Shown: positions 16,658-25,046 of the stretch, piece after piece
Layout: each line of letters starts with the position of its first letter
How positions within the stretch are numbered: the first letter of the stretch is position 1
Assembly (NCBI RefSeq): GCF_036227205.1
Contig: NZ_CP109442.1
Coordinates: 4,960,001-5,024,000 of the forward strand
Source of the DNA: Amycolatopsis sp. NBC_01480
GTDB taxonomy: Bacteria; Actinomycetota; Actinomycetes; Mycobacteriales; Pseudonocardiaceae
Direction: 5' to 3'
Length of the DNA: 64,000 nucleotides
Translations under genes and position numbers: made by a program
Notes under the pieces: generated by a model
What the model saw: the letters and a program-made list of their open reading frames with translations, nothing else
The model's database searches: none
What the model was told of the DNA's origin: nothing

Positions 16658-19258
16658 TCAGGTTGACGGGAAGATGGCAGCTACGTCGTCAGCGGTGACG
16701 AGCCGGCCGCGAGAGGGCGCGAGCAGCTTGCCCAGCCAGCCGTCCTCTTGCGGCAGGAGCGCCTCGATCCGGGTGCGGGCTTCACCTCGTGCTTCGGCGT
16801 TGTTGTCGCCGCACAGCGCGTCGTACTGACGGAGCCGGTCAGCCAGCATGTCGTAGACCCGCACAGCTGCCCCGTGGTTGACCAGCACGATCTTGTCGTG
16901 GGCCGCTTCGGCGGCGTCGGCCTTGGTGGTGGTGGCCGGGGTGAGTAGACAGCCGAATACGCGGGTCTTCGCCGAGCGCCTGGTCTCGACCTCGATCTGC
17001 CCGAGTAGTTGGTTCACGTCGCTGCGGATGAGCGGCTTGGGCTCGCCCTTCGGGACGGTCTTGACCTCCCAGACGCGGCGCTCGGCGCGCTTGACGGTGG
17101 ACCAGGTCCAGCGACAGTCTGTGGCGCTCTGTTCGGTTCTGGGTGGGCGTTCGCCGCTGGCGCCCACGAGGCGAGCCAGCCTGGTCAGTCCTTCGCACTG
17201 CTGGTCGTGGCTACCGGTGAGCAGCGCTCGTCCCTCGGAGAGGACACGGTCGAGCCGTGCACCGGCTTCGCGGCGCCACTCATCCCACGCGAGGAAGAAC
17301 CGGTCGGTGTCGTCGGCAGTCTGTTCGTAGCCTTCGAGGTCGGCGACGGTGCGAGACAGTCGGCGGAACCAAGTGGTGCGGGGGCCGCCGGCAGTGGCAT
17401 CCTCCAGTGCCTTGCGGGCGGCGGCTAGGTCTTGGGCGCGTCCTCGGTCGAAGTGGGCGTGTGCTTCAACGTATCGCCAGAACGCAGCGTGTTCGGTTTC
17501 CCCGGCCGTGGCAAGTTGAACGGCTGCTTCGCTGGCCTTCTTGGCTGCTCCGCCATGGTCGCCGAGCCAGAGGTCTGTCGCTGCGGAGACCTCGGCGTCA
17601 GCGCTGGAGACGTCGCTGCTTCCGCTGATGTTGCGGCCTGGCCGCACCTTGCGACGTGGGCTCGCTGGGGCTGCGGTTCCGCCGGATTCAGGGGTTTGCG
17701 TGGCCGGTTGCCAGAAGGTGGCGCAAGCCCGAAGGGTGCCATCCCAGCCTTGGTCGTAGATCTCGAGCGCGGCGCGGATGGTGGGTTCTGTGCCTGCGGG
17801 GATCGACTTGCGGACGGCCGGGTCGGCGAGTATCTGGGCGAAGCTGGGGTCCAGCCCGAGGTAGAGGGAGCGATCGGTCGATTCGCGGTTGGCGCGGCCG
17901 AGTGCCTGGGTGACTCGTTGGCCGACGCGGTGGCGCATGAAGCTGGCGTCGCCGAGGTAGGCGACGACGAAGCGCTCGAACTCGCTGCTAGCTTGTGGGA
18001 CGGTGGTGATGATGACCAGCTTGCACAGGTCGCCTGCGAGGTCGAGTCCGTCGTAGCGGCCGGCGGTGATCAGGTGTCCGCTGGCGACTCGGCTCCAGGT
18101 GTCAACCATCGAGTCGTCCCCGGGACGGAGACGGTAGACCTGCTGCCCGTAGGCAGCGAGGGTCTCCTGGAGGGTGTCGGCTTCGGCGTGGCTGGCGCAC
18201 AACCAGGCGGCTCGCCCACCTGCCGCCTGGGCTTGGGCAAGCGCCCACCCGAGAACGTTCTGGTCAAAGGGGTGCTCAGCACTAGGGTTGAGCACCATTA
18301 GCCGCTCGCCCGTCGCGCCAGGCGGCAGCGGAGCAGCGGTGGTCAAGCGGGTGACTGGCCCGCCCCCGACTCGGCGCTGGAGGTCGTCCATCGAGCCGAG
18401 GGTGGCCGATAGGTAGACCCGTTGCTTGGCGCGGCTGTACTGGGTGTTGAGCGCGGTCGGCGGGTGGTAGGGGCGGATCTCGATGCCGGAGGGGCCGATG
18501 AGCACGCCGCACTGGGTGAGGTGGTCGCGAACAGTGGGCCAGACATATCTCATCTCGTCCTTGAGCTCTCGGTTCGTGACGAGAGGCGATGCCGCGATGG
18601 CGTCGTGCGCCTGGCTCGCGATCGCGGCCCAGTCGCTGAATGACAGCAGTTCGGGTGGCGTACCGGGCCTGGCAGTGCCGTCGAGCATCGCGCGCAGACC
18701 GGGGTAGGCGTCGGTGTGCGCCACAACCAACTCGCAGATCGTCTGGTAGAGCTGGCGTGCGGGGCCGAGCTTGTCGGGGATGCGCAGGGTCTGCAGCCCG
18801 CTGAGCGGCTGCTCGGCGAGGTGGGCATCGTCGAAGACGACCAGGTCGGCGGCCCCGACCTTTGGGTCGCTGTTGAAGTAGACCCAGTAGTTCATCACGC
18901 CGACGGCCTGGGCTTGGTGATAGTCGTCCAGCTTCGCGCCGCCGTAGTCTTTTGCGGCGAAGCGGACGACATCCAGCCCTAGATCTTCGGCTTCTTCTTC
19001 GACCCGCTCGGCGAGTTGGCGGGTGCCGGTCAGGTAGGCCACCGACCACCCGCGGGTAAGGGCGTGATCGGCGATCAGCAAGGCCAGCAGCGTCTTGCCC
19101 TCGCCGGTGGGCATCTCGATGGCCAGATCCGCGGTGTCGAGGTGCTGGTCCGCGTACGTTGTGAGAACCTGACGCTGGCCAGGCCGAAGCTGAGTGAACC
19201 TCGCCGACCCGAAGTCAGCCAGGTTCTGTTCGAAGTCCGGCTTCGACACGTCTGTCAC
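16658..19258 (-). CDS. SF2 (DinG/XPD-like) helicase with C-terminal nuclease-like domain
   Basis: The 866-residue protein starts at a GTG (19258) with AAAGGAG six bases upstream; an in-frame TTG at 19279 is less likely. The N-terminal half has helicase motifs: a Q-motif-like LRPGQRQVL, Walker A MPTGEGKTL, VFDDAH (DEAH-like), SATL and the motif VI-like QALGRANRESTDRS. The last 180 residues include WEVKTVP and DVNQLLGQIEVE. This E-x-K plus helix pattern is typical of PD-(D/E)xK folds fused to helicases. It probably unwinds and perhaps cleaves DNA. It is on the same strand as the three-component operon, 200 bases downstream of none of its genes but upstream of the nuclease start, so it may be an independent defence gene or an added module. 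Confidence 0.7.
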   Translation of the reverse strand: MTDVSKPDFEQNLADFGSARFTQLRPGQRQVLTTYADQHLDTADLAIEMPTGEGKTLLALLIADHALTRGWSVAYLTGTRQLAERVEEEAEDLGLDVVRFAAKDYGGAKLDDYHQAQAVGVMNYWVYFNSDPKVGAADLVVFDDAHLAEQPLSGLQTLRIPDKLGPARQLYQTICELVVAHTDAYPGLRAMLDGTARPGTPPELLSFSDWAAIASQAHDAIAASPLVTNRELKDEMRYVWPTVRDHLTQCGVLIGPSGIEIRPYHPPTALNTQYSRAKQRVYLSATLGSMDDLQRRVGGGPVTRLTTAAPLPPGATGERLMVLNPSAEHPFDQNVLGWALAQAQAAGGRAAWLCASHAEADTLQETLAAYGQQVYRLRPGDDSMVDTWSRVASGHLITAGRYDGLDLAGDLCKLVIITTVPQASSEFERFVVAYLGDASFMRHRVGQRVTQALGRANRESTDRSLYLGLDPSFAQILADPAVRKSIPAGTEPTIRAALEIYDQGWDGTLRACATFWQPATQTPESGGTAAPASPRRKVRPGRNISGSSDVSSADAEVSAATDLWLGDHGGAAKKASEAAVQLATAGETEHAAFWRYVEAHAHFDRGRAQDLAAARKALEDATAGGPRTTWFRRLSRTVADLEGYEQTADDTDRFFLAWDEWRREAGARLDRVLSEGRALLTGSHDQQCEGLTRLARLVGASGERPPRTEQSATDCRWTWSTVKRAERRVWEVKTVPKGEPKPLIRSDVNQLLGQIEVETRRSAKTRVFGCLLTPATTTKADAAEAAHDKIVLVNHGAAVRVYDMLADRLRQYDALCGDNNAEARGEARTRIEALLPQEDGWLGKLLAPSRGRLVTADDVAAIFPST

Positions 19259-19525
19259 CGTTCGCTCCTTTACTCGCAAGGTGTGAACTCTACGGCGCAG
19301 GGTTCCGACCCGGCCGGGCTTTTCCGTTGGCGCAGTGCGTGGGCCGGCCGCCGCTTCGTTGTTCCCGGCGCAAGTCGCGACCCGGCCGTAGCCACTTTTC
19401 GATCAGCGTCTGCCGTGCCGAGCCGACCTAGCCAGCCCGAACGCGTACGACACGGCGAGCGCGCGACGGTCGTCCTGCGGCAGCTGGCCGCCAGACACGG
19501 GGCAGCCGGCGACGTGCTGCGGTAG

Positions 19526-19783
19526 TTATCGCGGGGTGCGCCGGGGCCGGTCCCGGTACTGCACTCTCCCCAGAAGTCGGGCGTAGTTGTCGTCGCGCGC
19601 TTGTGCGTATCTGCCTTGGCCTGCCGAGCGGTTGCCCAGCAGTGACCACGCGGTGCTCGCCGCGTCGCGAACTCCGGAGTCGCCACCGTGGCCCTGAGAG
19701 ATGTCGGAAAGAAGGGCGAGGAGCGCTTCGGTCTCGTCACCGCTGAGCAGCGTGTCGGCGCCCAATGGTCCGCGGCTGGGCAT
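19526..19783 (-). CDS. Small hypothetical protein (85 aa)
   Basis: This 85-residue frame starts at an ATG at 19783 with AGGAAGG four bases upstream. It has an acidic, leucine-rich first half (GDETEALLALLSDISQGHG) and a basic second half (QGRYAQARDDNYARLLGRVQ). No domain was recognised. It is the last of the same-strand genes downstream of paralog A, with 181 bases separating it from the tail-anchored protein gene, so it may have its own promoter. Confidence 0.5.
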   Translation of the reverse strand: MPSRGPLGADTLLSGDETEALLALLSDISQGHGGDSGVRDAASTAWSLLGNRSAGQGRYAQARDDNYARLLGRVQYRDRPRRTPR

Positions 19784-19964
19784 TTCGCCTTCCTAGAGCT
19801 GTGACCTCAAGATCAAGGCCGGGGCGGTTCAGCGAGGCATCTCCGCCTTATCACCGGTAGGAAGTTCACCGGCTGCGGTGACTGGGCGTGCCGTCATCGG
19901 TGCCGGGCAGGGACCGCACGCCCCTTAGCTTCGCACTCTGTTGCGCCTGGTCACCGGCCCGATC

Positions 19965-20792
19965 CTAGATCAAGAGCGCCACCCCGACGATGACGACGAG
20001 CAGGACCAGAGCAATGACTCCGACCGCCGCGGCGGACGTAGTCAGCTGGATCGTGCGGGGTACTCGTCGAGCCGCAGCGGAAGGCGGGTTCTGCTCCGGC
20101 CGCTGCGAAGCAGCCGGCGGAAGCACGGGCCGCGGACGGGCGAACTGAGGACGAGGTCGGAACGAGTCCCATACCCAGAGGTAGTGCTCGACATCTTCGA
20201 CGGGCCGCCCGGCGCGCCCACACAACACCGACAGCAGGGTGCGTAGGTGTTCCTTCTTGTCCAGCGGCGGCAGCTCCTTCCCCGCGACGTACGGCGCGAG
20301 CCCGGATTTGCTCCAGGCGTGCCTGCGGTCAAGGTCCCGCGTCGCCGCCGCAATCGCTCGCAGGCTCGTACCTGACTTGGCGGTCAGCGCCGCCATGGCG
20401 GCCATAGAGTCCGCCTCGGTGACGATGGCGGCGATGTCGCGCGGTGGAGGGACGCGCTGCCACAGCTGCTGAGCGAGCCGTTCATGCGCTGCCTGGCAGA
20501 CCTCGCGGTCGTGGTCACCAGGCTGCAGCAGGTACAGCAGTTGCTCGTAGACCGACCAGGCAGCGAGTTCCGGTTTCGAGGCACGGTGGCGTTGGTGGCC
20601 AGGATCGAGGGCGAGTTCCACCTCGGTGATCGGCAGGCCCGTTTCAAAGGCCAGGAGCGTCGGCGGCCAGATCGCACCGGAGACGGGTCGCTCGCATAGC
20701 CGCGCCAAGGTCGATCGCAGCAGCTCCGCGTCTGGGCGCCACCCCGCACTGCTTCCGTTGGCCGGATTGCCCTGTGTGGGAGGGATGCTCAT
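19965..20792 (-). CDS. Putative tail-anchored regulator with HTH-like middle
   Basis: This is a 275-residue protein if begun at the ATG at 20792; an in-frame ATG at 20831 is equally possible because neither ribosome site is strong. The middle carries AKSGTSLRAIAAATRDLD and LAPYVAGKELPPLDKKEHLR. This resembles the actinobacterial XRE-like pattern in which a recognition helix is followed by a G-K-x-L-P segment. The end is a single hydrophobic segment, TTSAAAVGVIALVLLVVIVG, with only a few residues after it, so the protein would be held in the membrane by its C-terminus. It lies in a minus-strand run behind the small membrane protein and paralog A. Function is unknown. Confidence 0.6.
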   Translation of the reverse strand: MSIPPTQGNPANGSSAGWRPDAELLRSTLARLCERPVSGAIWPPTLLAFETGLPITEVELALDPGHQRHRASKPELAAWSVYEQLLYLLQPGDHDREVCQAAHERLAQQLWQRVPPPRDIAAIVTEADSMAAMAALTAKSGTSLRAIAAATRDLDRRHAWSKSGLAPYVAGKELPPLDKKEHLRTLLSVLCGRAGRPVEDVEHYLWVWDSFRPRPQFARPRPVLPPAASQRPEQNPPSAAARRVPRTIQLTTSAAAVGVIALVLLVVIVGVALLI

Positions 20793-20842
20793 CGTCGTCA
20801 CATCAGACCCAATGTGCTGATTGCGGACCATGAGTCCATTCG

Positions 20843-21061
20843 TCAGCCGGGCGAACGTGGCTGTCGACTGTGGCGGGCTGCCAGGGCGCACGTGGCTACT
20901 GAGCCGATGCCGGCCAGGGGCCAGCCGGCAATGGCTACGAGTGTGAGGGCGAAGGCGGCGAGGACGAGGATCAGTACGAGGAGACGGCGGAATCGTCGGC
21001 GGTCGCGGAGGCAGCTGTCCACGATGTGCCGCCATGACGGCGGCTCTTGGGAGCGGTTCAC
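20843..21061 (-). CDS. Small single-spanning or two-spanning membrane protein
   Basis: This is a 72-residue protein whose GTG start overlaps the stop of paralog A (GTGA), with a GAGG upstream. A basic N-terminal region (SCLRDRRRFRRLL) leads into one long hydrophobic stretch (LVLILVLAAFALTLVAIAGW) and a second weaker one. The C-terminus is short and basic. The overlap with paralog A implies obligatory co-translation. Together with the tail-anchored downstream protein it suggests that this gene group works at the membrane. Confidence 0.55.
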   Translation of the reverse strand: MNRSQEPPSWRHIVDSCLRDRRRFRRLLVLILVLAAFALTLVAIAGWPLAGIGSVATCALAARHSRQPRSPG

Positions 21062-22044
21062 CGTCGTACCTCGTCCTGCGTAGTGTGATTCGCGCTGGCG
21101 AGGTACTCGGATGCGGGAATGTCGTGTACTTCCAGCGTCAGGCACGCTTTCCGGAGTCGGACTTCCGCGCGCGTCTCGCTTGATTTCGTGGCACGGGCGT
21201 CGAGGATTCCGATGACTGGGTGCGTAAGCGCTCGGGCTACATCACTTGCTGGTACCGCGCCGTAGCCACCCCACCGAAGTGTCCAGTGGTCTTCGCCGCC
21301 CCACAGCTGGGTGAAGTCGAACTCACTTTGCTCACGGAAGCGGCGTGGTATGGGGTCCCTGACCAGCCAGCCGACTGCCCAGCCTTCTTCCTCGCTTTGA
21401 CATGTGAGCCGCGCTACCAAGCCGGCGAGCAGGTCCACTGTGTCCACCCGCATCGGAGGGATCGCGTCGAGGATGTTGCGTTCTTGCGCGCCCAAGGCGA
21501 TGTCCCGTCGCAGGCGGCGCCACTTGGTGGGGTGGAACCACGGTGGCGTTCGCTCCTTGGGCATATCGGGGTCGTGGTAGCGCATCCGCAAGAGGGCGCC
21601 GGTGGGGAGATGCGTCAGCAACAGGGCGTCGCCGGATCCCTCCACCATCAGGGGGCGTAACCCTGGGATGCCATGGCCCGAGTCGTCGGCAGTGTCGGCG
21701 AGACATCGGACCAAGTGATCGGGTAGATGAGTGAGGATGCTGAGGTCGTTGTATTGCGGGGAGACAACGACGTCGCTCCATCCCACTCGTGAGACTCCTG
21801 AGTGTGCGATGAGCTGAGCGTCCCCGGCGATCCTGAGGCGAGGTGGCACGTCTGGTGTGTTGAGCAAAAAGGGTGCGGCGGATGCGCGGAAGAGTTTTTG
21901 GGCTGGTTGGCAGGTGTCCAGGCCCAGCGCCGGTGGCCTGATCCCAGCAGTGATCCGCGGGATTGCTCGTGCTGCAAGTGAGCGGGGCTCCTGCGTGAAC
22001 TGCCTACGGGAGTCAGCGAAGCGCAGACGGGAAGTTCCAGGCAT
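21058..22044 (-). CDS. Unknown protein A, intact member of a duplicated family
   Basis: This 328-residue protein begins at the ATG at 22044. It is homologous along its length to the interrupted gene at 22268-24505. Shared segments are GLDTCQPAQKLFRASAAPFLLNT (compare GLDRCSPQQRRFRAVLAVYLFNA, both shortened here), GIPGLRP...THLPTGA versus GVPGLRV...VHLPTGA, a conserved AVGW/AIGM-W core, and HWTLRWGGY versus KWELRWNGW. The C-terminal ATKSSETRAEVRLRKACLTL matches the other copy's end. No catalytic motif or membrane helix was seen. The conserved W, R and LPTGA strings suggest a structured globular protein. It heads a minus-strand run and lies behind the shared GGGTG-N5-CACCC box. Confidence 0.6.
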   Translation of the reverse strand: MPGTSRLRFADSRRQFTQEPRSLAARAIPRITAGIRPPALGLDTCQPAQKLFRASAAPFLLNTPDVPPRLRIAGDAQLIAHSGVSRVGWSDVVVSPQYNDLSILTHLPDHLVRCLADTADDSGHGIPGLRPLMVEGSGDALLLTHLPTGALLRMRYHDPDMPKERTPPWFHPTKWRRLRRDIALGAQERNILDAIPPMRVDTVDLLAGLVARLTCQSEEEGWAVGWLVRDPIPRRFREQSEFDFTQLWGGEDHWTLRWGGYGAVPASDVARALTHPVIGILDARATKSSETRAEVRLRKACLTLEVHDIPASEYLASANHTTQDEVRR

Positions 22045-22124
22045 AGCGCGTCTCCTGTCGCCCAGACTCGACTGTAGACACGTGCCAGACATGCTGACGT
22101 CCCAACACCAATGAATTGCAAGGT

Positions 22125-22140
22125 GGGTGCCCCACACCCT
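22125..22140 (-). promoter_or_regulatory. Operator-like palindrome upstream of paralog A
   Basis: The 16-bp sequence AGGGTGTGGGGCACCC (minus strand) contains the perfect inverted repeat GGGTG-N5-CACCC. The identical 16 bases occur at 24579-24594 upstream of the second family member. The box ends 81 bases before the start of gene A, a good position for control of its promoter. Confidence 0.6.
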
Positions 22141-22408
22141 CTTGCCGCCAGCGGGATCGTCTGGGTAGATCCGCTGCGGCCCCGGCTCCTTGCGTTCCGA
22201 GTACTCGATGAGAGTACATGACCTCCGCGGTCAATGGCGGGAGCCGGGCTCTGGCGGTCGTCGGCATTCATAGCGTGCCATGCCTCAAGATCAGGTGGCA
22301 TCCGTCGAGAGTGACGGCCCATTCGGATGACGAACGCTGCGTGAGGTTCCCCCTGGGCGGTGGACACCGAGCTAGCAGGACTGCGGTCCTGCTGGAAGGA
22401 TGTCCGTT

Positions 22409-22732
22409 ATGCCTCCTCGTAAGCGTCGGTCGTACACGGCCGAGTACAAGATTGAGGCTGCGCATCGTGTGATCGACTCCGACCGCACGATCGCCGAGGT
22501 TGCCCGTGAGCTGGGGATCGATCCGGGGATGTTCAGTGTCTGGGTCAAAGACGAACGGCGGAGGATCGCCGCCGCCGGGGTCCACGGCGAGAAACCCCTG
22601 GAAGCTGCAGAGCAAGCCGAACTGCTGCGATTGCGCAGGCAGGTGGCCGAGCTGGAGAAGGACAACGCGTTCTTGGTAAAAGCGTCGGCGTACTTTGCCG
22701 CGATGCAGAAGAACCCGCGAGGTTCGATCTGA
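22409..22732 (+). CDS. IS3-family transposase OrfA
   Basis: This 107-residue protein starts at the ATG at 22409 (GGAAGG nine bases upstream; an ATG at 22400 is too close). It contains the typical N-terminal helix-turn-helix (SYTAEYKIEAAHRVIDSDRT, then IAEVARELGIDPGMFSVWVK) and a C-terminal leucine zipper (EAAEQAELLRLRRQVAELEK). It binds the terminal repeats. The stop overlaps the orfB start as TGATG; in this family orfB is often joined by a -1 frameshift, but coupled re-initiation is enough here. Confidence 0.92.
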   Translation: MPPRKRRSYTAEYKIEAAHRVIDSDRTIAEVARELGIDPGMFSVWVKDERRRIAAAGVHGEKPLEAAEQAELLRLRRQVAELEKDNAFLVKASAYFAAMQKNPRGSI

Positions 22733-23646
22733 TGGCGAAGTACGCCGGCCCCGACGAGCCCGCCGGCTCCACACCACCCGAGGGCACACGGTTCTCTGTC
22801 CTGCGCATGGCGCGGCTGCTCGGTGTCTCGACGTCCGGCTACTACGCGTACATGAAACGTTCCGCAGCAACGATGTTGACGCCCCGGCGGCAGCGCCGCG
22901 CTGATCTGGCGGTGAAGATCCTCGACGTACACACCGAGTCCGACGGTACCTACGGGTCCCCGCGGATCACCGCCGAACTACGGGCACGCGGTGAAACAGT
23001 GAACGAGAAAACCGTCGCGGCAATCATGGCCGGAATCGGGATCGAGGGCATCAGTCCCCGCACCTTCAAAGTCCGCACCACGGTGGTTGACCCGGCGGCG
23101 TCGTTTCCGCCGGATCTGGTGCGACGCAACTTCGACCAGGGCAAGCTCGACGCGGTCTGGCTGACCGACATCACCTACCTCACCTGCGGTGAGGGTGATC
23201 TGTACTTGTGCGCGATCCGCGATGGGCATTCCCGCCGCGTGCTCGGGCACATCGTCGCCGACCATATCGGTGCTGACATGGTCTGTGAGGCCATCGACGC
23301 GGCGGTGGCCTGCCGCAGCCGCGGTGTCGCCGGCACAGTGCTGCATTCCGATCGCGGTGGGGAATTCACGGCCGGGTTGACGGCGCGAGCCTGCGACCGG
23401 TACGGGTTGAAACGGTCGATGGGTGAGACCGGTATCTGCTGGGACAACAGCCCCGCGGAATCGTTCTGGTCAACGTTCAAGCACGAGTACTTTTACCGCC
23501 ACACGTTCACAGTCAAGGCAGAACTTGTTGCTGCAGTTGACAAGTGGATCGGTCGGTACAACAATGAGAGGCGTCACTCGGCTATCGGGATGCTCAATCC
23601 TGTGTGCTACGAACAGTCCCTGACAGGCGCAGCGAAAGCTGCTTGA
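22732..23646 (+). CDS. IS3-family transposase OrfB (DDE integrase)
   Basis: This 304-residue catalytic subunit has an HTH_21-like region (ESDGTYGSPRITAELRARGE) and an rve integrase core. The acidic triad is visible as Asp in WLTDITYL, Asp in LHSDRG and Glu in NSPAESFWS, with the family K/R at ERRH after the Glu. It catalyses strand transfer of the element via a circular intermediate in this family. The open frame is intact, so the copy may be active. Confidence 0.93.
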   Translation: MAKYAGPDEPAGSTPPEGTRFSVLRMARLLGVSTSGYYAYMKRSAATMLTPRRQRRADLAVKILDVHTESDGTYGSPRITAELRARGETVNEKTVAAIMAGIGIEGISPRTFKVRTTVVDPAASFPPDLVRRNFDQGKLDAVWLTDITYLTCGEGDLYLCAIRDGHSRRVLGHIVADHIGADMVCEAIDAAVACRSRGVAGTVLHSDRGGEFTAGLTARACDRYGLKRSMGETGICWDNSPAESFWSTFKHEYFYRHTFTVKAELVAAVDKWIGRYNNERRHSAIGMLNPVCYEQSLTGAAKAA

Positions 23647-24505
23647 AGACCTGTCCACTGTTCGGGGGGAACCTCAGCGTGGCAGCGAGGCCCGGTACAC
23701 CGATGATGGGTGCTGTCAAGCACGCGATGACGTCCTCTGGTAGCGGCCAGCCGTTCCAGCGGAGTTCCCACTTTGGCCCTTGGCCCCACAGCACAAACCT
23801 ATGGCTGCGCCGATAGCTCTGGTTGTTAGGGCGAAGCAGCGGGTCGTACCACCACATTCCTATTGCCCACTTGTCAGACGGGTCGTGTGCATCGAGCCGG
23901 GTTACGAGCGCCGCAAGAATCCGCTCGATGCCCGAGGGCATTGAAGGAAGGCGAGACAGGGCTTCGTGCTCAACTGCGGCCAGCGGGATCTCGGCGCCAA
24001 CGTAGTGTCTGGCGCTCCACGTTTCGCCGTATGGGCCGTGGCGCTGTACTTCGCTCAGCGGCGGAAAGTCTGGGCGGCGGGCGATTACCATCTTCGCGCC
24101 GGTGGGCAGGTGGACGAGATGGTACGTCCCGAAGTCGACGGCGGCGACTACGCGCAGCCCAGGCACCCCGTACTGGAGGTCGCCATTCCCGGGAGAGGCC
24201 AAGAGCCTGCCGACGACGTTCTCGACGGCCCCCGGCACGACACAGGCGAAGGTGTCGAACCACGGCGACACGGTCATGGTGTAGGACAGGAAAGCGGTCG
24301 CGCTGTGCTGAGTGTCGAAAGGCGTGTCGGGCACATTGGCGTTGAAGAGGTACACCGCCAGGACAGCACGGAATCGTCGTTGTTGCGGTGAGCAGCGATC
24401 GAGTCCCAGGTCGCCCCTGCCTACGCCGGCTTCCGCGCTCACCTTGTCTTCGCCGGTGTACGAACGCCGGATGTCCCTGAGCTTGCGACGCGATGATGAG
24501 GGCAT
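23594..24505 (-). pseudogene. Unknown protein B, second family member, 3' end interrupted by the IS3 element
   Basis: The frame from the ATG at 24505 encodes a homolog of protein A, with GLDRC...QRRFRAVLAVYLFN near the N-terminus, GVPGLRV, THLPTGA-like VHLPTGA, DKWAIGMWWYDP and KWELRWNGW. At 23677 it enters the IS right end and stops at 23594 after 28 foreign residues. Joining across the IS at the GCG duplication restores the original end (AATQRSSSEWAVTLDGCHLI, stop at 22268), which aligns to protein A's tail. The interrupted product lacks only about 25 native residues, so partial function is possible. The same 16-bp operator box lies 74 bases upstream. Confidence 0.65.
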
Positions 24506-24578
24506 GTGTGATCCATTCCGCGTTCCGGCCCGCTCATGGTCACGTTGACACGATCAGTTCCATCCCTACGCGCAAAGC

Positions 24579-24594
24579 GGGTGCCCCACACCCT
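24579..24594 (-). promoter_or_regulatory. Operator-like palindrome upstream of paralog B
   Basis: These 16 bases are identical to those at 22125-22140 and contain GGGTG-N5-CACCC. The box ends 74 bases before the start of gene B. Flanking sequences differ from those around the first copy, so the box itself has been preserved rather than a long duplicated block. Confidence 0.6.
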
Positions 24595-24993
24595 TGACAT
24601 CGCCAGCGGGGGCGCCGGAGCCCTGTCGCTCATGCCATCGCAGCCCTTCACACGCGGCCGCGTCCTCACCAGGAGGAATCGCGAGAATAGCATGCACTGG
24701 GTGTGCGACGTGCTCGTTCCGGTAAGCACTTGAGAGGCTGGCGGGCCATCTCTGCGCTGGAGCCTGATCAAGGCTGGCGGACGAGCGCCGCCGGCCCGAC
24801 TGGCACCTGCGGTGACGGCACTGCGGGTGCCATGGCTTCCAAAGTGCCTTTGCGGATCCACCCGTTCGGGGGTGCCGTCGCGCCGCTTCGCCTGACCCCA
24901 TTTCGCCGCCGTCCGTGCGGTGCTCCAGCTTTGCTCCAGCTACCCACCAGTAGCTGAAGTTTTTCTTGATGAAACTCAAGATTCGTCCAGACG
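24595..24993. other. Noncoding stretch near the presumed element edge
   Basis: About 400 bases upstream of protein B and downstream of the tRNA hold no convincing gene. Open frames here have Arg/Ser/Pro-rich translations and no ribosome sites. A short direct repeat (GCTCCAGCTTTGCTCCAGC) lies near 24931. If the element used the tRNA-Ala as its attachment site, its end should lie in this part or just within the tRNA 3' end. Confidence 0.4.
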
Positions 24994-25034
24994 AAAAAAC
25001 CGCCCTACCTGGACCTTCAAGTCCGGCGGGCGGT
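24994..25034 (-). terminator. Rho-independent terminator of the tRNA-Ala gene
   Basis: On the minus strand ACCGCCC (from 25034) pairs with GGGCGGT, an inner GGAC pairs with GTCC, and six Ts follow. It ends 13 bases beyond the tRNA 3' end. Confidence 0.8.
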
Positions 25035-25046
25035 GTTTCGTCACGG

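Larger units (their letters stand above)
22342..23676 (+). mobile_element. IS3-family insertion sequence (IS150-like), 1,335 bp, GCG target duplication
   Basis: The ends are imperfect inverted repeats. The left end begins TGAGGTTCCCCCTGGGCGGT and the right end, read inward, begins TGAGGTTCCCCCCGAACAGT, with GGACA following both. A 3-bp GCG direct repeat flanks the element (22339-22341 and 23677-23679), typical of IS3 transposition. Inside are orfA (helix-turn-helix/leucine zipper) and orfB (DDE integrase). The element lies within the 3' end of the second unknown-family gene. Precise duplication and intact transposase suggest recent insertion. Confidence 0.9.

Noticed and set aside
24566..24979. 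Possible 137-residue minus-strand gene near the tRNA
   Set aside because: No ribosome site, odd composition, and it would cover the operator box of paralog B.
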